Source: a virus
DNA length: 25,152 bases
IMG/VR virus record: IMGVR_UViG_3300043468_001069
Location: 1 to 25,152 of that record
Strand: one strand, 5' to 3'
The notes beneath the pieces were generated by a model. The model made no database searches. It was not told where the DNA came from and saw only the letters and a list, made by a program, of their open reading frames with translations. A program made the translations under genes and the position numbers. Within the stretch, counting starts at the first letter, position 1. Every line of letters starts with the position of its first letter. Below are positions 13,609 through 24,106 of this stretch, piece by piece.

Positions 13609-14538
13609 TTATATAGCCATTTTAAGCCTATTTGCAAGCCATTCTGCAACATTTACTGTTACTGCATTTCCCATCTGATTATATCTTGAAGTATCCGAAA
13701 GTCCCTCGGTCCAGTTATCTGGAAATCCTTGCAGTCGTTCACATTCAATTGGAGTTAACATACGAACTTCATTCTTGCTTTCTATGACTAGATTGCTAGA
13801 TCTTTGATTTATGTCAAATAAATTTAAAGTGTTTGCATAATCCGTTTGAACCCATGTTTCAAAATCAAATGTGCTTTGTGCTTTTCTTGACTTGCGAATT
13901 GCTATGGGGTATTCTTCAACATATTCGTCAAAGAGTTCGCTAAAGGTGGAAACAGAGTTTTTCCCTTTCGCTTCCCTCTTTCTAATATCCCCGCGCATGT
14001 CTTCATCAAGAGCAAGTATTTTTGAGGCACGTTCTTCTGCAAGATCTGCAACAACGAAGACTCTTTCTCTTCTGTGGGGAACACCGAAGAATCTACTGTC
14101 CAATGTTCTCCACGCGATAGATTTAGGACTCCACTGTTTGACCATTTCAGAGAGGACGATACCGAAATCTTTTCCGTTATTGCTTGTGAGCATTCCGGGG
14201 ACATTTTCGACCACCACGAAGGATGGTCTTTTTGGCATATCTCTGACGATTCGAATAAACTCATAAAATAAACCTGATCTTTCTCCTTCTAATCCTTTTC
14301 TTTCTCCAGCAACGGACAAATCTTGACACGGAAACCCACCAACAACCACATCAACTGGAGATACTTCAGTTGGATCTATGGTACAAACATCATCATAAAT
14401 TTTAGCCGAGGGAAATCTTTTAGACAAAATTTTTCTGCAAGTTTTTTCCTTATCACAAACCCAAGAAATAGAAAAGCCTTGATTCTCAAAACCGAGATCA
14501 AGGCCTCCTACCCCTGTAAACAAGGAACCAACTTTCAT
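13609..14538 (-). CDS. DNA (cytosine-5) methyltransferase
   Basis: The 309-residue protein carries the ordered motifs of C5 cytosine methyltransferases: motif I SLFTGVGGLDLGF (5-17), motif IV GGFPCQDLSVAG with catalytic Cys71, motif VI VVVENVPGML (E111), motif VIII RRERVFVV, a variable target-recognition region, then RLQGFPDNWTE and YNQMGNAVTVNVAEWLA (motifs IX-X). It uses S-adenosylmethionine to methylate one DNA site, most likely to protect phage DNA from host restriction; no partner restriction enzyme is seen. The site is not predictable from the sequence. I start at the ATG at 14538, which shares one base with the upstream stop (TGATG); a GTG one codon earlier is possible. Confidence 0.95.
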   Translation of the reverse strand: MKVGSLFTGVGGLDLGFENQGFSISWVCDKEKTCRKILSKRFPSAKIYDDVCTIDPTEVSPVDVVVGGFPCQDLSVAGERKGLEGERSGLFYEFIRIVRDMPKRPSFVVVENVPGMLTSNNGKDFGIVLSEMVKQWSPKSIAWRTLDSRFFGVPHRRERVFVVADLAEERASKILALDEDMRGDIRKREAKGKNSVSTFSELFDEYVEEYPIAIRKSRKAQSTFDFETWVQTDYANTLNLFDINQRSSNLVIESKNEVRMLTPIECERLQGFPDNWTEGLSDTSRYNQMGNAVTVNVAEWLANRLKMAI

Positions 14539-16460
14539 CACGAAGTTATATCAACTACTTCACACTTATCGCCGCTGCAAGCAAATGTTTGTGTTCCTGA
14601 TGTCTTGTCTTCCTTCTCATACTTAACAAGATCAGACCAGTTTATGTTTTGAGGCATCTTTGCTAGAAGTGCTTCGTAATCTTCCTTTGTGCATTCTTGA
14701 TACGGTGCTTGACGATAATTGTGATCACTGTGTGGCAGGAATGAAATACCACTGATCTCATCAAAGTGCTTATACACCCATGCACCAACATCCATCCATT
14801 CGTTTTCACGAACTGTGATTGTGATACTTGGCTTATGTTCGCACCAATATCTTTGATATGTCAACCACAATTCCAAGTGCTCTATTGCACCCAAATCGTT
14901 TCGTGTTACGCATCCATCTGGAGACTTTGTTGGGAATGAAAATACCATCACAGAATCTGGTTTCATTACACACTTCTCGTATGGGAATCCCATATCAATC
15001 ATCATCTTACACAATGGATCTTTTTGATCTGCACGAACTGTGCGAATGTAATACTGAGAGTGTCTTGGGTGGATTCCAGAAGCAGCATCTACCAATTGAG
15101 ATACAGTTCCAGATGGCTTTACACAGGTAATGGCAGCAGCAGGATTGATTCCAATCTTCTTGGCATACTCTGCGTTCACCTTTATTGCCATATTCTTCAG
15201 AGAAACCAAACCCTTCTCCAAATTGATTACATCATTACACATATTTTCATTATCAAGAATGCCTGTTAGGGATACACCAAGTAATGCCTCTTCTTCGCAG
15301 TTCTTCTTCCATTCGCTTGAGAGGTATGGGAAGTTCGTTAAAGACGCTTGGAACGTACCTAGAATCGTCGCTAGACGCACCTTACGAGCAAGACTGTCTG
15401 CTGTGTCATCTGCTCTTACAACGACTTCTGTGAGATTACAGAACTCACGGTCGCGTAGGATGATTTCAGAACAAGGATTGGTTCCAAACTCAAAGTTTGA
15501 ATCACGACGATCCCCTAGTTTGGCAACAGTCTTCTTGCAAGCCTCGCGATTAAAGATACCGCGCTCACCACTCTTGCTCTTATAAAGAGACATCCATTCT
15601 TCCATAAAGATTCCCATGTCTGGTTTTTCTTTATAGGCAACTGAGTTATTGGCCAGTGCGCGTTGAGGATTGTCGTTCCACCATGCTCCTGATTTTGCGT
15701 CGCGCATTCTTTCATCAGTAAGGTTACTAAGTGAAATAAGTGCTGATCTTCGCACACCTCCGACCACGACAACTTCTGCAATCTTACAAACGATATCATG
15801 ACATTCGATGGAAGTGAGTTTTCTTCCTGAAGCCTTCTTAAAAGTTTCAGTTGTAAACCTAAAGAGATCTTCCAACGGCCCCGGTCCCGATGCACGACCC
15901 CCAAATGTCTTAAGTCTTGCGCCAGAAGGACGAACCTTTGAGACATCCCACTTTGGAATTTGACCTCCAATAAGTAAGGACACAAGTTCCCTATACGCTT
16001 TAGCCCAACCAGCCTTGCTATCTTGGACAACAATAGTGGTCTCACTGTTCGTGAACTCCTCTGCAATAGTTGGAAGTTTCTCAACATATTGCCTCTCAAC
16101 TGAGAAGCCCACACCTGTACCACACATGAGTATGTATAAAATTTCATCAAAAGCCCTCACTCGGTTCACAGCAACATATGAACAATTATATCCTGCTGTG
16201 TTGTCTCGTTGGAGTGCTTCACCGGCAGTCATCAATGCTCTCATGCTTGGCATGATTTCCAAGTTCTGTACTGCGGTTTCTAATTCACTACGAAGTTCTT
16301 TGGTAAGAATAAACTTGTGTTCGTTTTTAAGATGATTTTCGAAAAAATCAAAATATCTACGAACAGTCTCTTCCCATGTTTCTCTTCTTCCTTCGCTTTC
16401 AATCCATCTTGAATAACGCGAAAGGTGAATAAAATCCTGATAAAGACTTGGTAAACTCAT
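14538..16460 (-). CDS. nrdJ: Class II (adenosylcobalamin-dependent) ribonucleoside-triphosphate reductase, monomeric type
   Basis: The 640-residue enzyme reduces ribonucleotides to deoxyribonucleotides using a B12 radical. The active-site set of the Lactobacillus leichmannii RTPR type is present: C93 (AGYNCSYV), C330 and E332 (TNPCSEIILRD), C341 (REFCNLTEV), and a C-terminal redox pair C628/C633 (CSGDKC). About 740 residues is usual, so this is a compact form. It needs cobalamin from the host or the environment. Sitting beside thyX and upstream of the methyltransferase, it supplies dNTPs for the polymerase in the same operon. A clear ribosome site (TAGGAG) precedes the ATG, and the gap to thyX is 30 bp. 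Confidence 0.93.
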   Translation of the reverse strand: MSLPSLYQDFIHLSRYSRWIESEGRRETWEETVRRYFDFFENHLKNEHKFILTKELRSELETAVQNLEIMPSMRALMTAGEALQRDNTAGYNCSYVAVNRVRAFDEILYILMCGTGVGFSVERQYVEKLPTIAEEFTNSETTIVVQDSKAGWAKAYRELVSLLIGGQIPKWDVSKVRPSGARLKTFGGRASGPGPLEDLFRFTTETFKKASGRKLTSIECHDIVCKIAEVVVVGGVRRSALISLSNLTDERMRDAKSGAWWNDNPQRALANNSVAYKEKPDMGIFMEEWMSLYKSKSGERGIFNREACKKTVAKLGDRRDSNFEFGTNPCSEIILRDREFCNLTEVVVRADDTADSLARKVRLATILGTFQASLTNFPYLSSEWKKNCEEEALLGVSLTGILDNENMCNDVINLEKGLVSLKNMAIKVNAEYAKKIGINPAAAITCVKPSGTVSQLVDAASGIHPRHSQYYIRTVRADQKDPLCKMMIDMGFPYEKCVMKPDSVMVFSFPTKSPDGCVTRNDLGAIEHLELWLTYQRYWCEHKPSITITVRENEWMDVGAWVYKHFDEISGISFLPHSDHNYRQAPYQECTKEDYEALLAKMPQNINWSDLVKYEKEDKTSGTQTFACSGDKCEVVDITS

Positions 16461-16490
16461 TTGTTGCTCCTAATTTTTAAAGTTGGTGTT

Positions 16491-17168
16491 TTATGTAGTC
16501 AGTGTCTTCCAAGAGATTGGAAAGAGAGGTTCGATTATTTTGGCAATTGCACTAGCGTATTGCTGAACTTCCCATTGTGCGTGGGAATCAATTCTTTGGT
16601 GATAAACTCTAGCATAAGCGGAAAGAGAACCAGTCCACCACCATTCTGTGTATGTTCCTTGTGGAAGAATAGATCTTGCTTGTTCTGGTGCAACTCCTCG
16701 CTTCAGTAGTTCTTCGTATGTTTGAAGTGCTTCATTTACAGTAAATTCGTAATGTCTATTTGTTGTGTTGTATGCTTCGTCAATTTCCATGAAGTCCTCA
16801 GACCCTTGTTTTGCACCATTTGTTGGTTTGCCTCTCCATCGTGGATTATAAACAATTGGAGGATCACTGACATATCGACGGGAAACTTCGTTTTCTACAA
16901 ATCCAACCTTGTGCTTAAATAGTTGAGTTCGAATAAAAATTGGAGCCTTAATACGAAGTGTAATTTGTGGATGTGCAAATGGTGTCCAATGCTTATGCTT
17001 GGCCAAGTAAGCAATTAATTTTTTATCCTTATCAGACAAGATTCCATTTTCTTGTAAAGTGCTTTCCTTGTTAAAGGAAACTCTGGCAGCGTTCACTACT
17101 GCCAAATCATCTCCCATGTGCATAACATATTCAACGTGACCGTGATCTAAAACATTAATCTTTTTCAT
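16491..17168 (-). CDS. thyX: FAD-dependent thymidylate synthase ThyX
   Basis: The 225-residue protein makes dTMP from dUMP using methylene-tetrahydrofolate and FAD/NADPH. Matches include the ThyX signature region (IRTQLFKHKVGFVENEVSRRY, 79-99) and the C-terminal block (RSILPQGTYTEWWWTGSL, then HAQWEVQQYA). In the signature the usual RHR is KHK (85-87), while the N-E-x-S-x-R part is intact; I recall KH variants in other phage ThyX proteins. With dut in the same operon it forms a dUTP-to-dTMP route that does not rely on host thymidylate synthase. The start overlaps the preceding gene by 14 nt, with AGAGGAAG very close to the ATG. Confidence 0.93.
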   Translation of the reverse strand: MKKINVLDHGHVEYVMHMGDDLAVVNAARVSFNKESTLQENGILSDKDKKLIAYLAKHKHWTPFAHPQITLRIKAPIFIRTQLFKHKVGFVENEVSRRYVSDPPIVYNPRWRGKPTNGAKQGSEDFMEIDEAYNTTNRHYEFTVNEALQTYEELLKRGVAPEQARSILPQGTYTEWWWTGSLSAYARVYHQRIDSHAQWEVQQYASAIAKIIEPLFPISWKTLTT

Positions 17169-17553
17169 CTTCTTCCTCTTTTTCTTTGTCTGTATGATAA
17201 AATTTTACTCGTCCAACTCCACCATAATCGGAGGAATACTCTACCGCTTTTTGCCACAAATCAGGATCTACTTCCTTTACCTTGTCTGCAAACCTCATGT
17301 AAATCATTATTATTGAATAGACAAAATCGGTTTCTTCTGTGTCCTCTATGGCAGAATAATAAAATTCATCATTTTCTTTTTTAACTTCTATTCCATATTG
17401 CTTTGCAAAAGAATGTCCATATTCTATTGCAGAATTGCACAATTCGTTATTCATTTCACAAACATATTCTTTGAAATGTATTCCAAAGTTTAAAAATGAT
17501 TTTGTCATTTCTTCTCCATACTCTTCAAAGAAGTCATCGCTTTCTTGATCCAT
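17155..17553 (-). CDS. Acidic phage protein of unknown function
   Basis: The 132-residue protein is very acidic, with an Asp/Glu-rich start (MDQESDDFFEEYGEEM) and a charged tail (DKEKEEEDEKD). A central part (about 70-115; VYSIIMIYMRFADKVKEVDP) is probably helical. I do not recognise it. I start at the ATG at 17553, which overlaps the primase stop (TAATG) and has GGAAG about 9 nt upstream; an in-frame ATG lies 5 codons earlier. Lying between primase and thyX in the replication operon, it is likely expressed early; strong acidity could mean DNA mimicry or binding to a basic partner, which is speculation. Confidence 0.75.
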   Translation of the reverse strand: MDQESDDFFEEYGEEMTKSFLNFGIHFKEYVCEMNNELCNSAIEYGHSFAKQYGIEVKKENDEFYYSAIEDTEETDFVYSIIMIYMRFADKVKEVDPDLWQKAVEYSSDYGGVGRVKFYHTDKEKEEEDEKD

Positions 17554-18569
17554 TATGTTTTCTTCCATTCATTTAATTTTAATTGTGCTTGCAAACCATT
17601 ATATGTGTTTTGTTTAATAATTTCAATTATTTGATCTGAAGTTTTACCAGACAAAACCATATCATTTATATCTTTTTCCTTTATGTTATTTGGCCAAATA
17701 ACTACGTTAAATTTTCTTTTAATAAGATCTTGTAGAGTTTCCACAACATCTCTATTTCTTGGTTGGTTGTCTATTACGAATATCACATTCTTGTCTTTAA
17801 TTTTATCTGGTAATTCCATAGAAGAATCCATACCAAGAGTTGCTACACAGTTTGGTAAAAACAAAGAATCAATTGGCCCCTCTACAATATAAACTGGTTC
17901 ATCTTTTACTCTATTCAAACCATACCACAATCTAGATGAGTTTTCTCTTTTAACTGTGATATAGCGAATTGTCTTTTTATTGGCTCCAATATATCTTCCT
18001 TGTGCTCCGATCAGAGATCCAGATTCATCATAAATTGGTATTACTAATCTTTCTTCTTTACCTATGACTCCATCCTTCTCTGGATCAATTGTCTTTACGA
18101 CATTACCAAAGTTATTTGTATAATAAAGAATATGCATTGATTCTTTTGGAATCTTTCTAGAGATGACATATTTTTTACATGGATGATTTTCTTCTAAATC
18201 AGAAACAGGGATACAATCGGTCAATTCTGTTTTTTTGAATTGTGGTTTCTCAAACTTTATCTTCGGTTTCTTGTAATTTGACTTACCATTTTCCCCATTC
18301 TTCCATCTTTGTATTGCATATTCTTTGCAATGATTGGGGGAAACTTGTTCTAAGAAGTTATACAAATTACTACTAAAATTACAATTATGGCACTTGTAAA
18401 AGAAATCATTTCCTTTTTGAAAGAAAAATCCTCTAGCCTTATTCTTGTGCTTTTGTGAATCTCCACAAATTGGACATCTGCAATTTGCAAGCGTTTCTTT
18501 CTTCCATGCAAATTTCTCTAACATTGGAGAAATTATGTTTATGAACATTTTGTCAATGTAAGTAGACAT
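17553..18569 (-). CDS. 61: DNA primase, T4 gp61-like
   Basis: The 338-residue enzyme lays RNA primers for lagging-strand synthesis with the helicase encoded just upstream. An N-terminal zinc-binding site is visible (CRCPICGDS about residue 30, then CHNCNF about residue 60) with the NKARGFFF segment typical of gp61-type primases. A Toprim core follows: VYIVEGPIDSLFL holds the conserved Glu and VIFVIDNQPRNRD the acidic strand. I start at the ATG at 18569, which shares one base with the helicase stop (TGATG) and has GGAAA upstream; an in-frame start 4 codons earlier is less likely. Confidence 0.93.
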   Translation of the reverse strand: MSTYIDKMFINIISPMLEKFAWKKETLANCRCPICGDSQKHKNKARGFFFQKGNDFFYKCHNCNFSSNLYNFLEQVSPNHCKEYAIQRWKNGENGKSNYKKPKIKFEKPQFKKTELTDCIPVSDLEENHPCKKYVISRKIPKESMHILYYTNNFGNVVKTIDPEKDGVIGKEERLVIPIYDESGSLIGAQGRYIGANKKTIRYITVKRENSSRLWYGLNRVKDEPVYIVEGPIDSLFLPNCVATLGMDSSMELPDKIKDKNVIFVIDNQPRNRDVVETLQDLIKRKFNVVIWPNNIKEKDINDMVLSGKTSDQIIEIIKQNTYNGLQAQLKLNEWKKT

Positions 18570-19978
18570 CAGAATTTCCAATCACCCGTTGAGGATGTTT
18601 TCATTTTCTTGAACTTGTCTCTCATGTCATAACCGGAACCGGCTTCCTGTTCATCCGTAGTATTGCCAGCCACGAGAGTTGGCTGTTCAACAGATGGAAT
18701 GTCAAATAGTTTCATCTTGGATCTATTTAATCCAATTACAAATTTTCTATTCGACATGGCATTATTATATCGATTCTTTAACTGTTTGACCATTATCTGA
18801 TTTGCTTCTTCCAACTCCTCAGTAGAGATCAAAGCAATCATAAAATCAGTTGTGGCTGGAAGTCCAAAAGATTCAGAAGTGTTCTCAAGACCAACATCCG
18901 TATTTGAGTATCCTTCTCGGTTTGTTTGTGTCGCAGTCCAGATAGGAATGTCTTTCTCTACTGCAAGTGCTCTAAGTTCCTCAGCAATCGCTTTAATAAG
19001 CGTATAGGAATTTACAGCACCATTGTTGCGAATTCTAGACGATGCACAAATATTCAAATAATCGATAAAAATGATATCTGGTTTGAATCCCTTCTTGATT
19101 TGCAATTCGTCTAACAATGCTCGGAAGTGCGTAGATCCTGCACTAGAAGTAGGATACTCCTTGATGATGAGTCTTGAATTGATATTCTTGACTACATTGT
19201 TTATCTTCATCATATATGAACTCAAAGGCATATCTTTGAGATCATCCATAGTTACATCTAAAAGATTCGCGTCGATTCTCTCAGCGATTCTTTCTTCTGC
19301 CATCTCGCAAGTAATGTAAAGAACATTGTGGTTTTGAACAAGGCAATTTGCTGCATGGTGACATAGGAATAATGATTTACCTACGCCAGTACCAGCCATT
19401 ACAACATTTAATGTCTTAGTTGGTGTGCCACCAGCAGTGATTGTGTTCATGTATTCGATATCAAATGCAATTTTTCTTTCTTTTTGGTGATAGAATTCAA
19501 ATCGCTTCTCTGAATCATTTGTGTAATCGTGTCCGATATGAACATCAAAAGAAACAGACAATGCCTTTGATAACAGTTCTGGTATTGCTGTTTTATTTCT
19601 ACTTGAATCTTTTCCATCAATGATCTGGATGGAATCCATAATAGAATTATAAATTGCCTTGTCTTTGCAAAAATTCTCTGTTTCGTTTACAAGCCAATCT
19701 TGATTTATTGATCCATCAAAATCAAAAGATTCTACCAAATCGCTACAGGTTTTGAATTCTTGCTCAGATACGCTTTTCAGTTTCTCCAATGATATAATCA
19801 CCGCTTCCTTGGAGGGAACGGTGTTATATTTTGTAAAGAATTCTAAAATGTTTTCAAAAATTAATCGTTCTGATTTATCATGAAAATATTCATTCTTCAG
19901 AAATGGGATCACCTTGCGACAATAACTTTCGCTTGTCATCAGTGTCCGTAATATCGTCAACTCTATCCTCGAATTCAT
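18569..19978 (-). CDS. 41: Replicative DNA helicase, T4 gp41-like (DnaB family)
   Basis: The 469-residue protein is a hexameric 5'-3' helicase that unwinds the fork and partners with the gp61-type primase. The N-terminal domain begins in the gp41 manner ([20 protein letters not shown]). The RecA-like core has Walker A AGTGVGKS (195-202), the DnaB helicase strand ITCEMAEERIAERI and Walker B IIFIDYLNI (302-310). The first 89 nt overlap the end of the preceding gene in another frame, an unusually long overlap; an AGAGGA site 9 nt before this ATG and the family-like N-terminus support the start. Confidence 0.95.
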   Translation of the reverse strand: MNSRIELTILRTLMTSESYCRKVIPFLKNEYFHDKSERLIFENILEFFTKYNTVPSKEAVIISLEKLKSVSEQEFKTCSDLVESFDFDGSINQDWLVNETENFCKDKAIYNSIMDSIQIIDGKDSSRNKTAIPELLSKALSVSFDVHIGHDYTNDSEKRFEFYHQKERKIAFDIEYMNTITAGGTPTKTLNVVMAGTGVGKSLFLCHHAANCLVQNHNVLYITCEMAEERIAERIDANLLDVTMDDLKDMPLSSYMMKINNVVKNINSRLIIKEYPTSSAGSTHFRALLDELQIKKGFKPDIIFIDYLNICASSRIRNNGAVNSYTLIKAIAEELRALAVEKDIPIWTATQTNREGYSNTDVGLENTSESFGLPATTDFMIALISTEELEEANQIMVKQLKNRYNNAMSNRKFVIGLNRSKMKLFDIPSVEQPTLVAGNTTDEQEAGSGYDMRDKFKKMKTSSTGDWKF

Positions 19979-20252
19979 TTTCGTTTTCCTCTAACCAATC
20001 TTCCAAAAGATCTACTATAATGTCTCCGGTTAATTGATCAAACTTCTCATCAAGTGTAACATCATTTGGATTTTTTACAAGATCAATTTTATAATGTAGG
20101 ACTGCTCTATCGTTTTCTTTGTCTTCTTTAATGTCTATTTTGCCATACGAAAATTCAATTCCCTCAAACTTACCAGAATTGATTTTTATCACAACAAATC
20201 CATTATGGACTTGTTCAGTGGCTTCATACAGACTCTTTATCGATTTTTCCAT
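19890..20252 (-). CDS. Small acidic protein between uvsX and helicase genes
   Basis: The 120-residue protein has a beta-like N-terminal half ([28 protein letters not shown]) and a helical acidic C-terminal half ([20 protein letters not shown]). I do not recognise it, but a small gene between uvsX and gene 41 is common in T4-like phages. The start at 20252 lies inside the end of uvsX (29-nt overlap) with AAGGAA 8 nt upstream. Its own end overlaps the helicase gene by 89 nt. A role as a helicase- or recombination-associated factor is suggested only by position. Confidence 0.8.
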   Translation of the reverse strand: MEKSIKSLYEATEQVHNGFVVIKINSGKFEGIEFSYGKIDIKEDKENDRAVLHYKIDLVKNPNDVTLDEKFDQLTGDIIVDLLEDWLEENENEFEDRVDDITDTDDKRKLLSQGDPISEE

Positions 20253-21243
20253 ACTTAAATTCCTTTTGAATCATTTCGTCCAACTTGTCCAAAATATCTT
20301 TGGTGAAGTACTTTTCTGGCTCGTCGTTGATGTTCTTCATGAATACCTTAGAACCATCTGGTAGTTCTATGCGAGTAGAAACACTCTTGAAGATTCCGTA
20401 TTCTACTGCAAGATCAGCCAATCCATGATAACGGCTAAGACCAGTCTCATAATTTAGACGAGTCTCTACCTCCATGTTTTCCTTTGCAAAACGATTCTTG
20501 AAATTCTTGCAAGTAATGAAATTACCAACCACTCCCTCTTCGGTCTTATCCTTTTTCTTGCTAAGGAATAGAATAGTGCTAGCAGCATACTTAACACCAC
20601 TACCACCGGAAAGATCCTTGGTTGGTACATAGGCTCCAACTACCTGATATGTGTGGTTGGTAATGAGTAGTGGGATTTCTGCCTTTCCAAGTTTTGCAGT
20701 AAGCACACGGAAAGCACCCTTTACCAATTGAGCCTTTGTCATATCTCTTACATTCTTTCCTTCTGCTGTATCATTCATCTCTTTCTCGGTGGAAAGCATT
20801 CCAAGGGAATCTAGCACCATTAGAATGGGTTTACGCTTGTCCTTCTCTTCCTCCAAATATGCATTTACAATCTTCAAAGCCTGAGTCTTGAACTCTTCAA
20901 TCGTAAGAACCGGAACAATGGCAATACGAGAGGAATCGATTCCTCTCCCGTCTACCATGTCACTGTTAATGGCATTTTCTGTATCAAAATAAAGAACCAT
21001 CGCGTCTGGATTCGAATCTAAGAAATTCTTGCAAATACCAAGTGCGAAGAATGTTTTACCAGTTGCTTGCTCACCGGCAAGACAGGTGATTCGATTGTTT
21101 GGCAATCCTCCGTGGATGCTACCGCTCAATAAAGCATTAAGAGCATAAGAACCAGTATCAATAAAAATAGTAGTGTCTTCGCTATCCGCTGCAATAAAGG
21201 CGTCGTTGTTCCCGGTTGCTTTTAGTAATGATTTAATATTCAT
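20224..21243 (-). CDS. uvsX: UvsX recombinase (RecA-like)
   Basis: The 339-residue protein is the phage RecA/Rad51 homologue that pairs homologous strands and starts recombination-dependent replication. Walker A is GEQATGKT (57-64), Walker B LMVLDS (141-146), with the downstream [18 protein letters not shown] helix and the GSGVKYAAS loop of UvsX. The length is close to that of T4 UvsX (about 390) though shorter. Start and upstream stop overlap as ATGA, with AGAGGA about 9 nt upstream. It is placed straight after the polymerase gene. Confidence 0.95.
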   Translation of the reverse strand: MNIKSLLKATGNNDAFIAADSEDTTIFIDTGSYALNALLSGSIHGGLPNNRITCLAGEQATGKTFFALGICKNFLDSNPDAMVLYFDTENAINSDMVDGRGIDSSRIAIVPVLTIEEFKTQALKIVNAYLEEEKDKRKPILMVLDSLGMLSTEKEMNDTAEGKNVRDMTKAQLVKGAFRVLTAKLGKAEIPLLITNHTYQVVGAYVPTKDLSGGSGVKYAASTILFLSKKKDKTEEGVVGNFITCKNFKNRFAKENMEVETRLNYETGLSRYHGLADLAVEYGIFKSVSTRIELPDGSKVFMKNINDEPEKYFTKDILDKLDEMIQKEFKYGKIDKESV

Positions 21244-23792
21244 GCGAAAAATTCCTCTAAAGTGTTTTGTTTTTCAACAGTCCAACCAATCACGTTCAAT
21301 ATATTCCGCAGTGGTTCTAGGAATGTCTTTTCGAACTGTGTATCGTAGTCAATATAGTTATTCAGGTCAAGTTCAATGGGTAAAGAATTCAGAAAAGTGA
21401 TCACCATGTCTTTTCCCTCTGGCCCACATATTGGATTTGGAGCCTTTAGGTAAACAAACTTGATTTTATCTCCGTCTGTAATTAATTTGTATTTCTTTTC
21501 CAATTTCATTTTGCGAACATAATGATTATGAATCAATGCTCCTTTTACGGCAATTGGTGTTGATTTTTTGTAAATAGATGTCGCACTATGATATTCCTTT
21601 AGATTATTTACACTACGAGGAAAAGCAACATCTTCGGCTGGAAGTGAAAAGAATGCTTTCTTGAATTCAGAAATAAATTCAATAAGTTTCTCTTGATCAC
21701 CATTCATGATGATATCGATAGACTTTTTAAGTTTTTCCCTGACCACTTGCGGTGTAGAACTTCTTGTGGTTTCAATTCCCTTGATCTTCAATTTAACAGA
21801 TTTATAACGAACACCTTCACTATCCCAAACATTCAACATATAACGTTTCTTCGCAGTCCAAATGCCTTTGCTTGCGATTACTTCCCGTTTCATATGCATA
21901 TAATTACCACCACAGTTCATTATCTGTGCTAGTTCTTCGTACTTCTTTTCAATAAATGGTTCTATCAGTTTACTGACAGATTTATCAAGAAAGTCCACAA
22001 TTTTGTTAACATCTGTTTCATTCTTCAGTACCTTCTTTACTAGAGAATCAAGACAAATGTAAATAGAATCTGTGTCACTTGCGATTATATAATCAATATC
22101 TGTTGTCTTGAGGGTTTCGTTCAGATACTTATTTAGTGCTCTCTCAATCCAACGAATATTCAATTGACCAGAAAGAGTAACTGCTTCTGCTAAGTCTGTA
22201 TCATAATAACGGAAGTACTCATTCCCAATTGCACCATATGCAGAATTCAATTGAATCTTACGAACTAATTGGAAGTTGTTGTATTTTGAAATATCATATT
22301 CCAATTTTGTTTTTTCTTTTGCATCGGTGCAAGTTTCTATCTTTTTTTCTGCTTCGATCATCAAGGTTTTAAAATGCTTGCGTTCCTTATACATCTTTTC
22401 CATCAATGCAGGAAACACACCTTGAACATCTTTGCGGAATGTTACACCATTCGCAGCAACAATTTCATTTCGTTGTTTGACCGAATTAAAAAATTCAATG
22501 GGATCAATAAAAGATTTAATTGGTTTTCCATCTTCGCGATCAAATATACCATCCGGCGTTAGATCTCCTGGCTTACCATATTCAGTCTTGGTTTCCGGTG
22601 ATATGTTATATTGCATAATCAAATGCGGATATAGACTATTCAAGTCAAGAGAAACAACCCAATCATAAAGACCGGGTTTTGGTTCTTTGACATAAGCACC
22701 AGCATACTGCCGATCTTTGCTATTGTGTTTCTTTGGAGGAACAACTATACCGCGCTCATGTAGATAATGGAAAACGATTGCGTCCCAAGTCCGAACCTGA
22801 CTGAAAATATCCATCAGATTTACTTTGGCTGAATATGCCAGCGCAACCGCCAGTTCCATTAATCGCAACTTCTCCTCTAGTTTTTTAACTAGAGTAACAT
22901 CGTGAACATTGTATTCGATGAATCTTTGAAAATCCTTTTTGTAAAATTCATGAATACTTTCGTACTCCGAATACGAAAGTTTTCCCTCGCCCAATTCAAT
23001 ATTCGCAATGCTGTCAAGACGATACGACTCTTGGTTGGTGTATGTGAATGTAAGATAAAGTTCATAATAGTCTAGAGTTGCAATCCCTGCAAGATCATAG
23101 ACATTATGGTCTTTGTTCTTACGATTCACTACCTTTTGATTTATGATATTCCAAAACGAAAGTCTCTTTGCTTCTTTCTCACCCATTAAGGCTGAGATAC
23201 GAGAGTAGAGATAAGGAATATCAAAGAATCGGATGTTCCAACCAGTGACAACATCAGGTGCAAGCGATTGCCAAAAGTTGAGAAAATCCATAAGCATTCT
23301 TGCTTCATCATCATAGCATTTAACATGATGATTTGGCAGAACACCATTAAACGAGTTCAATCCAAAAGTAAAATACTTTTCATCACAATAAATTGTGATT
23401 GCGTTCACCCGCTCCACTGGGTTGTCCATGTTAGGAAACCCAGACTCGCACTCTGTCTCAATATCGATGATTGCTACTTTTAGTTTTGAGTAATCGTAGT
23501 CAATCGCACCGGGATATTGTTCAGCCAAAAACGGATAGACAAAATCCATGTTTCCATAGATTTCAAAATTCGACACATCCTCATACTCTTTTGAGAAGTT
23601 TCGTGCTTCAGACATGGAATCAAATTCCATTTGTGAAACGGGAACTCCTGTGAGTGTTGTGTGTGTCGGATTCTTACCCTTGATGAAAAGTTTTGGTTTA
23701 TATGGCATACGTTCAGAATTACGCACACCATCCTTAATCTCTCTTACAAGGATATTGTTTCCGTAGACAAATGCGTTTGTGTAAAAATTCAT
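21240..23792 (-). CDS. 43: Family B DNA polymerase, T4 gp43-like
   Basis: The 850-residue replicative polymerase carries both activities. Proofreading exonuclease motifs: DIETE (110-114), NIRFFD (186-191) and YNVHD (294-298). Polymerase motifs: DLNSLYP (383-389), KIQLNSAYG (512-520) and DTDS (573-576), then TAKKRY. The C-terminus (QNTLEEFFA) is a probable sliding-clamp binding peptide. All catalytic acids are present. I start at the ATG at 23792, overlapping the upstream stop as ATGA; an in-frame ATG 13 codons earlier lies inside the preceding gene and adds a non-family leader. The clamp and its loader are not in this window. Confidence 0.97.
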   Translation of the reverse strand: MNFYTNAFVYGNNILVREIKDGVRNSERMPYKPKLFIKGKNPTHTTLTGVPVSQMEFDSMSEARNFSKEYEDVSNFEIYGNMDFVYPFLAEQYPGAIDYDYSKLKVAIIDIETECESGFPNMDNPVERVNAITIYCDEKYFTFGLNSFNGVLPNHHVKCYDDEARMLMDFLNFWQSLAPDVVTGWNIRFFDIPYLYSRISALMGEKEAKRLSFWNIINQKVVNRKNKDHNVYDLAGIATLDYYELYLTFTYTNQESYRLDSIANIELGEGKLSYSEYESIHEFYKKDFQRFIEYNVHDVTLVKKLEEKLRLMELAVALAYSAKVNLMDIFSQVRTWDAIVFHYLHERGIVVPPKKHNSKDRQYAGAYVKEPKPGLYDWVVSLDLNSLYPHLIMQYNISPETKTEYGKPGDLTPDGIFDREDGKPIKSFIDPIEFFNSVKQRNEIVAANGVTFRKDVQGVFPALMEKMYKERKHFKTLMIEAEKKIETCTDAKEKTKLEYDISKYNNFQLVRKIQLNSAYGAIGNEYFRYYDTDLAEAVTLSGQLNIRWIERALNKYLNETLKTTDIDYIIASDTDSIYICLDSLVKKVLKNETDVNKIVDFLDKSVSKLIEPFIEKKYEELAQIMNCGGNYMHMKREVIASKGIWTAKKRYMLNVWDSEGVRYKSVKLKIKGIETTRSSTPQVVREKLKKSIDIIMNGDQEKLIEFISEFKKAFFSLPAEDVAFPRSVNNLKEYHSATSIYKKSTPIAVKGALIHNHYVRKMKLEKKYKLITDGDKIKFVYLKAPNPICGPEGKDMVITFLNSLPIELDLNNYIDYDTQFEKTFLEPLRNILNVIGWTVEKQNTLEEFFA

Positions 23793-24106
23793 TGATTCTT
23801 GGATTTTACATAAGCAGAGAACAAAACGCAATAGTTGATGATGTCAAGAACGGCATCATTATAGCCTTCATTATCAACTACTAACTTTCCATCCTTTGCA
23901 AATGTACTAAGCCTAGAAACCTTATCGATGATTCTTACTAAAAAACCCTGTTCAGTAGAACAAACACCCATTGCTTCACATCTTTCAAAATTAGCAAAAG
24001 GTGTAAGACCACTGTTGCCAGCATAATCATGATTCTTTTTCTTCATGATATCCAAGGCTATCTGGCATAGTTCTTGGTGATGATTAAATAATTGTTCTCT
24101 ATTCAC
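23789..24106 (-). CDS. Nmad1/DUF1599-like (MazG-like) nucleotide-associated protein
   Basis: The 105-residue protein matches the pattern of Nmad1 (formerly DUF1599): KKKNHDYAGN near residue 25, PFANFERCEAMGV, LVRIIDKVSRLSTF and an acidic DAVLDIINYCVLF helix. This all-alpha fold is related to MazG-type pyrophosphohydrolases and often accompanies nucleotide or base-modification genes in phages. A role in trimming or controlling nucleotide pools fits its place between dut and polymerase, but the reaction is not known. It starts with GTG, overlapping the dut stop as GTGA, with GGAG 7 nt upstream. Confidence 0.8.
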   Translation of the reverse strand: MNREQLFNHHQELCQIALDIMKKKNHDYAGNSGLTPFANFERCEAMGVCSTEQGFLVRIIDKVSRLSTFAKDGKLVVDNEGYNDAVLDIINYCVLFSAYVKSKNQ

